Shown here: in pieces, positions 14,278 to 18,633 of the stretch | Numbering within the stretch: position 1 is the first letter of the stretch | How the letters are laid out: each line of letters starts with the position of its first letter | Assembly: GCA_965662575.1 (NCBI GenBank) | Contig: CBFIHN010000031.1 | Coordinates: forward strand, 1-18,633 | Direction: 5' to 3' | DNA: 18,633 bases | From: CBFIHN01 sp965662575 | GTDB taxonomy: Bacteria > Pseudomonadota > Gammaproteobacteria > Francisellales > CACEW01 | Notes under the pieces: model-generated | What the model saw: the letters and a program-made list of their open reading frames with translations, nothing else | Told to the model about the DNA's origin: nothing | The model's database searches: none | Translations under genes and position numbers: made by a program

Positions 14278-15243
14278 CTAAGATAAGCAGAGTCCTGGCG
14301 GATCAAGGACAGCTAATCTTTTTAAGTTAAGGCACATTGCATTCATAAATGCAGCAAACTGATTTTTAGCAACACCAACATAGCGGACACGCTGATTGCG
14401 CTTAGAAAACACACGTTCATAGGGTGACCTAATCGTTGTGTACCAACGATCTTTGTCTTTGTTTTTACCTTTCATGTTGTTTTTTTTGATTGCCGCCAAG
14501 TGGCAGCCTCGGTGAGCCGTGGCTTTTCGAGCTGGCTCTGTACAATAAGCTTTATCGGCATAAACAGCACCTTGGCTAGGGCAAACATGCTTGAGTCCTT
14601 GAGCATCCGTTGTATTAGCCGGTGTAATTGCCATTTTATTAACCAAGCCGCTTTGCATATCCACACTGACATGCAGTTTGTAGCCGTACCAATATTTTTT
14701 CCTGCCCTTGCAACCGATACGCGCTTGTTTGTCATGTGCCACTTTCGGCAGTACTTCATTATTCAGCTTTTCATACTTTTCAGCGATTGCTTTATCGCGC
14801 TCCTGCCAGAGGTTAGCTTTGGCTATTAGGTGTGCAGCGTCAACAAAACTGAACACTTCACTCATTAGTCCTTGGCTTTTCAATTGGTTGCGCAAATCTG
14901 CAAAAATCTCTGATAAAACTTTCACGCCAATACGTTGGCGAACCTTACAAAACACCGTGTGGTCAGGTGTTTTTTCTACCAAACCAAAGCCGCAAAACCA
15001 TTTGGCTGCCGTATTCTCTTCAATAAAACGCTTAAGCTCACGGTCACTCAGATCTTCCATGAATTGCAGCAGCAAACACTTAAAAATACGAAGCAGACCA
15101 TAGCTTTCATAAGGGTTATCCTTTTTGAGCTTTCTCAAGCTGCGATTAGCATTTTTGAAACTCCAGATTGACATGAATTTGCGATAGCTGTGAGTCGACG
15201 AAACTAAGTCTTCTAGGCTAACCATTTCAATTTGATGCATCAC
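14278..15243 (-). CDS. IS5-family DDE transposase
   Basis: Catalyses cut-and-paste or copy transposition of the surrounding IS. Seen: 321 residues, with N-terminal DUF772-type region (YGLLRIFKCLLLQFMEDLSDREL...RFIEENTAAKWFCGFGL, PDHTVFCKVRQRIG) followed by the DDE_Tnp_1 domain: FVDAAHL (D135), the GYKLHVSVD strand, VYADKAYC (D230), and SPYERVFSKRNQRVRYVG (E276). The frame is intact and all three acidic residues are present, so the enzyme is potentially active. ATG at 15243 or 15240. It is encoded opposite to the interrupted integrase. Confidence 0.93.
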   Translation of the reverse strand: MMHQIEMVSLEDLVSSTHSYRKFMSIWSFKNANRSLRKLKKDNPYESYGLLRIFKCLLLQFMEDLSDRELKRFIEENTAAKWFCGFGLVEKTPDHTVFCKVRQRIGVKVLSEIFADLRNQLKSQGLMSEVFSFVDAAHLIAKANLWQERDKAIAEKYEKLNNEVLPKVAHDKQARIGCKGRKKYWYGYKLHVSVDMQSGLVNKMAITPANTTDAQGLKHVCPSQGAVYADKAYCTEPARKATAHRGCHLAAIKKNNMKGKNKDKDRWYTTIRSPYERVFSKRNQRVRYVGVAKNQFAAFMNAMCLNLKRLAVLDPPGLCLS

Positions 15244-15296
15244 TTAAAACCATAAAATCCATTTCGCATTATTTTAACAAATTCCCGCCTGATGCG

Positions 15297-15316
15297 CTTT
15301 AGATTTCAACAGGCCC
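15297..15316 (-). repeat. Right terminal inverted repeat of the IS5-family element
   Basis: The complement of this stretch matches 14137-14156 at 18 of 20 positions. Immediately to its right begins an open frame encoding the end of an HTH protein. Confidence 0.82.
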
Positions 15317-15463
15317 CTAAATCAACGCGAAATAGCCCTAGAGCTAGGCAAAACAGATCGATGGGTTCGTAATCGATTGGAGCTGATGAAATCTGAATAT
15401 CATTGCAAAACGACAGCTCAACTCATCCATAAGCTATCATTGAAACTTGACCTATCGATATAG
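15317..15463 (+). pseudogene. C-terminal fragment of an HTH regulator (LuxR/GerE-like), cut by IS
   Basis: Directly after the IS right end, 48 codons are open to a TAG: LNQREIALELGKTDRW, VRNRLELMKSEYHC, KTTAQLIHKLSLKLDLSI. The pattern REIA..LG.+.R.V...L..+K....C.T.AQLI is that of the last helices of a LuxR/GerE-type DNA-binding domain. There is no start codon or upstream part, since the IS occupies it. I infer a regulator whose 5' portion was lost when the IS junction formed. Could also be the end of another HTH family (ParB/KorB-like). Confidence 0.5.
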
Positions 15464-15949
15464 CTAGTCCGCTATAGAAAAAAGGGAGCGAATCATTTGC
15501 CTTATTTCTTTAGTAGAGCGGTATTTCTTCATAAGTCCTGTGAAGTGGCGCTCATTGAATTCAAATGATAAATATTTAGTTGGCTTTTCGATATTTTGGA
15601 TAAATATTGTAGTACGCTCACCCATTAGCAACTTACTGACTTTCTTCTTATCTGGAGCAAACTGGATCGACTTGTTAAATTCAGCGCACGCTCGAAGAAA
15701 CGCCTGTTCCGATTTTGTAAAATATTTCAGCTTTCCTTCTGCTATAAGCAGTTCTGGTGGGTCATAGACTAAAGTAGCTGGTAAGTTATGGCTTCTGAGA
15801 AAAAACTTAAAACCACAAGAGCAGTTAATAAGATTTTTGTCCTGTTTGCAATCGGTTATGGTTAATTGTAGGATATTTTTAAGGGAATATTTGGTGAGCT
15901 TATGGATAAAACTGCGATTGTCACAGGTGCTGCTTCCGGGATAGGTCAT
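15464..15949 (-). CDS. Unrecognised ORF, possibly 5'-truncated
   Basis: I do not recognise this protein. The frame is open from 16042 to 15464. The only ATGs that include the body are at 16042 and 15949, both antisense inside the SDR gene starting at 15902, and there is no ATG, GTG or TTG between 15901 and the clearly protein-like region. The likely native part holds CSCGFKFFLRSHNLPATLV, PPELLIAEGKLKYFTKSEQAFLRACAEFN, LMGERTTIFIQ and a basic C-terminal helix (KKYRSTKEIRQMIRSLF). Soluble, no signal peptide or membrane span. Either it starts within the SDR gene, sharing DNA with it, or its true 5' end was lost in rearrangement. It converges on the HTH fragment. Confidence 0.42.
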   Translation of the reverse strand: MTYPGSSTCDNRSFIHKLTKYSLKNILQLTITDCKQDKNLINCSCGFKFFLRSHNLPATLVYDPPELLIAEGKLKYFTKSEQAFLRACAEFNKSIQFAPDKKKVSKLLMGERTTIFIQNIEKPTKYLSFEFNERHFTGLMKKYRSTKEIRQMIRSLFSIAD

Positions 15950-16603
15950 TATTGTGCAATGAAGCTCATTGAAGAGGGTTTTCGCATTATAGCGATTGAC
16001 AAAAAAACGATCAATTTGCCCAAGCCTGCAATAATAATACAAAGAGACCTTACTGATTTAACTGGCTGCGAGCTTCCAGGCTTAGGAACAATTGATTACG
16101 CCATTAACTGCGCCGGAGTCCCGAGTCAACGAAAAGAACTTCTTGAATTTAGTGCGCAAGAAATTGTAGATAGCTGGCAAGAAAACTTTTTGCCCTGTTT
16201 TAATGCAATGCAATTAGCGCTTAAAGCTATGAAAACGCAAAGGCATGGCAAAATAATAAATATAGCAAGCAGCACTGCGCATGTGGGCATGAAAAACATG
16301 TTGGCATACAGCACGGCAAAAGCCGCTATCGTCAATATGACCAAGGTTGCTGCCATTGAATATGCCAACTTTAACATTCAAATAAATTCTATATCGCCAG
16401 CAAGTATTGATACACCAATGCTTCGAGACAAGTACCAGGGTGTATTACCTGATTATAGCGAGGTGTTTTATACCAGTAGCTGCGGAGTGCCTCAGGATGT
16501 GTTTTCAGTAGTAAAAATGTTTATGGAAAACGACTTTATCACCGGGTACGATCTGGTTATTGATGGAGGCTTATCAAACCTTTGCCAAATTTCCCCTAGG
16601 TAA
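15902..16603 (+). CDS. Classical SDR-family NAD(P)-dependent oxidoreductase
   Basis: A short-chain dehydrogenase/reductase of unknown substrate. Seen: 233 residues with the complete classical set: TGAASGIG (8-15, cofactor loop), D33 at the end of the second strand (favours NAD over NADP), D50, NCAG (69-72), N95, S123/S124, the catalytic Y136-x3-K140 (YSTAK), and the C-terminal FITGYDLVIDGG. GGTGAG lies 4 nt before the ATG, with AAGGGAA further up. It resembles FabG-like or sugar/steroid dehydrogenases, but no pathway partner is adjacent. Its 3' end overlaps the convergent transporter by 30 bp, in a short tandem duplication. Confidence 0.92.
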   Translation: MDKTAIVTGAASGIGHYCAMKLIEEGFRIIAIDKKTINLPKPAIIIQRDLTDLTGCELPGLGTIDYAINCAGVPSQRKELLEFSAQEIVDSWQENFLPCFNAMQLALKAMKTQRHGKIINIASSTAHVGMKNMLAYSTAKAAIVNMTKVAAIEYANFNIQINSISPASIDTPMLRDKYQGVLPDYSEVFYTSSCGVPQDVFSVVKMFMENDFITGYDLVIDGGLSNLCQISPR

Positions 16604-17284
16604 GCCCCTAGGTAAGCCTTCTTTTTCACCTTCTTTGCGGTGCTCAAAAACTTCAAAAATAGCGTAGCAAGTAGCTGCTATAAAGTTGAATGCTATTTTA
16701 TAGATTACCGTTATAAAAATAGTCATTAAGACATTGCCTTTCAGGCCCTGATGATAAAATAGCAGAGGCATTGACATTGAGGTAACTGCAAATTCTGCAG
16801 CAGTAATTGAAGCAAAGAACCCCATAAACGAACCGAGAACGCTTCGGTGCCGATATCGCTTTGTGAGTTCAAAGATAAAAGTATTCAGTAGTGAGCTAAC
16901 CCCAAGGAAGATAAATGTTGCACCCATAATAATTGGCAGTGCATCAAATACCGAGAAATAATCCGCTCTGTTTCCGAGGTGTGCTATAACCCAGCAAACG
17001 GCAACCAAAATAACATCCGCCAAAAAGCATACAAAAACCACCGTGTTCGCATAAGTTCGTGATTTACGATCTTGGATGATGTTACTGATAACATAGGTGG
17101 CAGGAAAAAATAAAAGCCCAACTGGGAAATGTATCTCGATACCAAATAAGGACATGGCTCTACTGTCAAAGAAAAATAACGTTGCACTGCAGAGTGAAAT
17201 AAAAAATAGCAGTGGCAACAGCAAATCTAAAAAGTGTTGCTTTTGTATGTCACCAAAAAGAAATTTTACTAATTGACTTATCAT
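16574..17284 (-). CDS. VUT family membrane transporter (YhhQ-like, queuosine-precursor type)
   Basis: An integral membrane protein with about six hydrophobic segments. The VUT/YhhQ hallmark region is PVGLLFFPATYVISNIIQDRKSRTYANTVVF (two pieces around residues 54-84 of this start), where family members carry the P.+Y...DI..+.YG..+AR motif. Characterised relatives import the queuosine precursors preQ0/preQ1 for tRNA modification; the substrate here is inferred only. I prefer the ATG at 17284 (236 residues) because the upstream in-frame ATG at 17323 overlaps an extended -10 (TGTTATACT). The last residues repeat GLPR twice, reflecting a 12-bp tandem duplication at the junction with the SDR gene. 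It lies divergent from the SLOG-Nudix operon. Confidence 0.75.
   Translation of the reverse strand: MISQLVKFLFGDIQKQHFLDLLLPLLFFISLCSATLFFFDSRAMSLFGIEIHFPVGLLFFPATYVISNIIQDRKSRTYANTVVFVCFLADVILVAVCWVIAHLGNRADYFSVFDALPIIMGATFIFLGVSSLLNTFIFELTKRYRHRSVLGSFMGFFASITAAEFAVTSMSMPLLFYHQGLKGNVLMTIFITVIYKIAFNFIAATCYAIFEVFEHRKEGEKEGLPRGLPRGNLAKV
16593..16616 (+). repeat. 12-bp tandem duplication at the SDR/transporter 3' junction
   Basis: CCCCTAGGTAAG occurs twice head to tail. The first copy contains the SDR stop codon; both copies are in frame with the transporter tail on the other strand, giving a doubled GLPR. The length (12, divisible by 3) keeps the minus frame open. Confidence 0.9.
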
Positions 17285-17314
17285 CCTGATATATTCCAAG
17301 TCCTTTCCCCTATA

Positions 17315-17323
17315 GTATAACAT
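17315..17323 (-). promoter_or_regulatory. Possible extended -10 of the VUT transporter
   Basis: The minus strand carries TGTTATACT (TGn plus TATACT) about 30 bp upstream of the ATG at 17284. The -35 region is weak. The same short intergenic segment must also hold the promoter of the divergent SLOG gene, where overlapping TATAGT/TATAAC can be read on the plus strand without a clear -35. Confidence 0.35.
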
Positions 17324-17349
17324 GACTTGTGTTGACGTAAGGAAACTTC

Positions 17350-17880
17350 ATGCTAGGTGTTATTACCATTATCTCAGGTGGCCAAACTGGAGCTGATCGA
17401 GCAGCATTAGACTTTGCGATTACCCATAATATCAAGCACGCAGGTTACTGCCCTAAAGGTCGGTGGGCAGAGGATGGTGTTATTGATGCAAAGTACAATC
17501 TGGAAGCATTGCCCAGCACCAATCTTGATGACAGGACTAAGAAAGACATTGAAATCTCTGATGGCACGCTTATTTTTGTGCCCAAAGAAATTAAAGATGG
17601 CACACGGCTGACAATTGATTATGCCAAAACTCAAAACAAACCTTGCTTATTAATTGATTTGTCTAAAGAGGCTGATACAAAAAAGATTCGAGCCTGGGTC
17701 TTGAAAAATAAGATCAAAACACTAAATATTGCTGGCCCCAGGGCAAGTAATTATGAGGGTGTTTATGATTATGTTTACAAAACATTGGCAGAGACATTTA
17801 TTGCTGACAGCTGTGATTTTTCAACTGCACAGTTAGGGGTAAATATAACTTATCAGTGTGAGAGGCATGCTAAGCTATGA
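17350..17880 (+). CDS. SLOG-fold protein, circularly permuted YpsA type (cpYpsA; 'putative molybdenum carrier')
   Basis: SLOG proteins are Rossmann-like domains thought to bind or process nucleotide-derived ligands; biochemical function of this family is not established. Seen: 176 residues with ISGGQTGADRAALDFA (9-23, the glycine-rich hallmark), GYCPKGRWAEDG (32-43), SDGTLIFVPKEIKDGTRLTIDYA (split around 70-92), PCLLIDL, and LNIAGPRASNYEGVY (125-139). This order is that of the cpYpsA family annotated as putative molybdenum carrier. Residues from about 150 on (ADSCDFSTAQLGVN onwards) look like a variable tail. ATG at 17350 has AAGGAAA 7 nt upstream. A Nudix gene follows after 22 bp, so the two form an operon. 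Confidence 0.86.
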   Translation: MLGVITIISGGQTGADRAALDFAITHNIKHAGYCPKGRWAEDGVIDAKYNLEALPSTNLDDRTKKDIEISDGTLIFVPKEIKDGTRLTIDYAKTQNKPCLLIDLSKEADTKKIRAWVLKNKIKTLNIAGPRASNYEGVYDYVYKTLAETFIADSCDFSTAQLGVNITYQCERHAKL

Positions 17881-17902
17881 ACTCAAAAATAGAGAGCTAA
17901 AG

Positions 17903-18232
17903 ATGAATGTTTATATTGGCGTTGGCGTCATTATCATAAAAAACAATAAGGTACTGCTTGGAAAGCGACTAAATTCACATGGTCATGAGCAATGGGCTTT
18001 TCCTGGTGGTCACCTCGAGCAAGGTGAAACACCAGAGGAGTGCGCAGTTCGAGAAACTCTAGAAGAAACTGGGCTGAGTATTGCAAACCCTAAGGATACA
18101 GTATTCGCCAGCAACTTCTTTTCAGAAAACCAGCGTCACTATGTCACGCTATTTATGCTTTCTAATATTGACTCAGGCGAGCGAAGAGTGATGGAGCCAG
18201 ATAAATGTGCTGGCTGGCAGTGGTTCGAGTGA
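17903..18232 (+). pseudogene. Nudix hydrolase, NUDT15/MutT-like, 3'-truncated
   Basis: Nudix enzymes hydrolyse nucleoside diphosphates linked to another moiety (NTPs, ADP-ribose and others). Seen: GVGVIIIKNNKVLLGKR, AFPGGHLEQGE (33-43) and the full Nudix box G36-x5-E42-x7-REtLEEtGL (to L58), then HYVTLFML and MEPDKCAGWQWF. The body resembles NUDT15-type proteins (GVGV, LPGGHLE.GE, EP.KC..W.W), which continue about 40-50 residues past this point. Here the frame stops two codons after QW, because a 54-bp integrase-like segment begins at 18221 and supplies the TGA. The catalytic box is complete, but loss of the C-terminal helix may affect folding. ATG at 17903 is chosen; an upstream ATG at 17858 overlaps the SLOG gene. 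Confidence 0.82.
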
Positions 18233-18274
18233 ATCCATCAGGGGCAATGTCTTACGTTTTGCAATATGCCAGAG
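18221..18274 (+). repeat. 54-bp integrase-like fragment, direct repeat of 13995-14048
   Basis: Starts TGGTTCGAGTGAATCC and ends ATATGCCAGAG; it is identical to 13995-14048 except C at 18255 for T at 14029. In integrase reading frame that difference is silent (TAC/TAT, Tyr). It encodes VRVNPSGAMSYVLQYAR. It lies exactly between the cut 3' end of the Nudix gene and the cut 3' end of the right-edge ORF. Confidence 0.95.
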
Positions 18275-18633
18275 CTAGTACAGCTGACTTGGGTATAACA
18301 AGGGGAGGAGGATTCCGTTTTAGATTCCCAGCCACTGAATTGTTTTGATTTTTCCAGAGCTTTGGATAGTAATTTTCTCCTTCCTCATAACTTTCAGCTA
18401 CCGCCAAATAATGGCTTTCATTGGGTTCCTCTGGAAAGGGCTCTACGAAGTAACGTATATCAAGAGCCGAAGATACCTCACCCTGCGGGGATCGATTAGA
18501 ATTTGACACTATCTCATCATCATTCATCTTTGCTTCTAGGGCCTCGGCTGCCTCTGTAGAAGAAGGAGATATCATTTCGACATTGTTCAGTCCAGTATCC
18601 TCAGTAGATGGAGTCCCTTCTAGTTGCCCAATA
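18252..18633 (-). CDS. Acidic ORF of unknown function, 5' end outside window, 3' end chimeric
   Basis: I do not recognise this protein. The minus-strand frame is open from the window edge to the TAA at 18254-18252. An internal ATG exists at 18575, but upstream codons are also open. Composition is Glu/Ser/Asn/Pro-rich and low complexity at first (STEAAEALEAKMNDDEIVSN), then more ordered aromatic stretches (ALDIRYFVEPFPEEPNESHY, YEEGENYYPKLWKN) and a PPPLVIPKS segment. No membrane span or signal is seen in the visible part. The final residues (about LAYCKT) and the stop come from the antisense of the integrase-like repeat, so the native C-terminus is missing. An effector- or surface-like protein is possible but not shown. 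Confidence 0.5.
   Translation of the reverse strand, partial: IGQLEGTPSTEDTGLNNVEMISPSSTEAAEALEAKMNDDEIVSNSNRSPQGEVSSALDIRYFVEPFPEEPNESHYLAVAESYEEGENYYPKLWKNQNNSVAGNLKRNPPPLVIPKSAVLALAYCKT

Larger units (their letters stand above)
14137..15316 (-). mobile_element. IS5-family insertion sequence, about 1.18 kb
   Basis: The element is bounded by imperfect terminal inverted repeats: 14137-14156 (GGGCCCGTTGCAATCTAAAG) and the complement of 15297-15316 (GGGCCTGTTGAAATCTAAAG), 18 of 20 identical. It encodes one transposase on the minus strand. The size and single DDE ORF fit IS5. No target-site duplication is evident: left flank ...TATACAAA, right flank CTAAATCAA... . The left flank is an integrase and the right flank an HTH-protein fragment, so the flanks were probably brought together by deletion or recombination rather than one simple insertion. 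Internal 14161-14277 is non-coding. Confidence 0.85.

Noticed and set aside
14240..14285. GGCCCCCTCC near the transposase stop as an alternative IS end
   Set aside because: It has no inverted partner on the other side, whereas 14137-14156 pairs with 15297-15316 at 18/20 positions.
14500..15171. Several plus-strand open frames of 78-131 codons antisense to the transposase
   Set aside because: Shadows of the transposase gene; no recognisable motifs and no start signals.
18221..18236. Possible attR: TGGTTCGA resembles the T-loop region of tRNA-Arg (GGTTCGAATCC)
   Set aside because: Only about 7 bases match in register, and the whole 54-bp block is explained much better as integrase coding sequence.
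13744..18633. CRISPR array, toxin-antitoxin pair or restriction-modification system in the accessory part
   Set aside because: No regularly spaced repeats, no Cas-like or methylase/nuclease motifs, and no paired small ORFs were found.

Overview
The window reads as the chromosome of a low- to mid-GC gammaproteobacterium. The basis is the gene content and neighbourhoods: sdhE-ygfX, rplM-rpsI-sspA-sspB, tsaC-tsaB-trmL, an ihfB-type HU-family gene, prfB with its programmed frameshift, and tRNAs with encoded CCA. Protein style and the IS-rich right end suggest a Legionellales/Piscirickettsia-like host, but the genus is a guess.

Left part (1 to about 13.75 kb) is ordinary core genome. On the minus strand are prfB (3' end outside the window), a tight overlapping operon sdhE-ygfX-DUF3301, tuf and miaB. 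A plus-strand tRNA-Pro(GGG) shares a symmetric terminator with tuf. Then come nhaA plus a small coupled conserved protein (+), convergent folD (-), an ihfB-type gene overlapping dacB (-), and a plus-strand run: tsaC-tsaB-trmL (tRNA modification), rplM-rpsI (ribosomal proteins), sspA-sspB (stringent/stationary response and ClpXP adaptor). The run ends with tRNA-Arg(CCT).

Right part (about 13.75 kb to the end) is a genomic-island scar at that tRNA-Arg gene. Immediately downstream of the tRNA is the N-terminal stub of a tyrosine integrase, cut by an IS5-family element (18/20-bp terminal inverted repeats, no visible target duplication). On the other side of the IS is the C-terminal fragment of an HTH regulator, so the two flanks do not belong to one gene. 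Then follow an unrecognised minus-strand ORF without a convincing 5' end, an SDR oxidoreductase, a VUT/YhhQ-type membrane transporter, and an operon of a SLOG (cpYpsA-like) protein and a Nudix hydrolase.

The Nudix gene is cut at its 3' end by a 54-bp piece of integrase-like DNA, 53/54 identical to the stub 4.2 kb upstream. The same piece also supplies the 3' end of an acidic minus-strand ORF running off the right edge. The most unusual content is this mosaic of cut gene ends and the SLOG-Nudix pair. No CRISPR array, complete prophage or recognisable complete defence system is visible.
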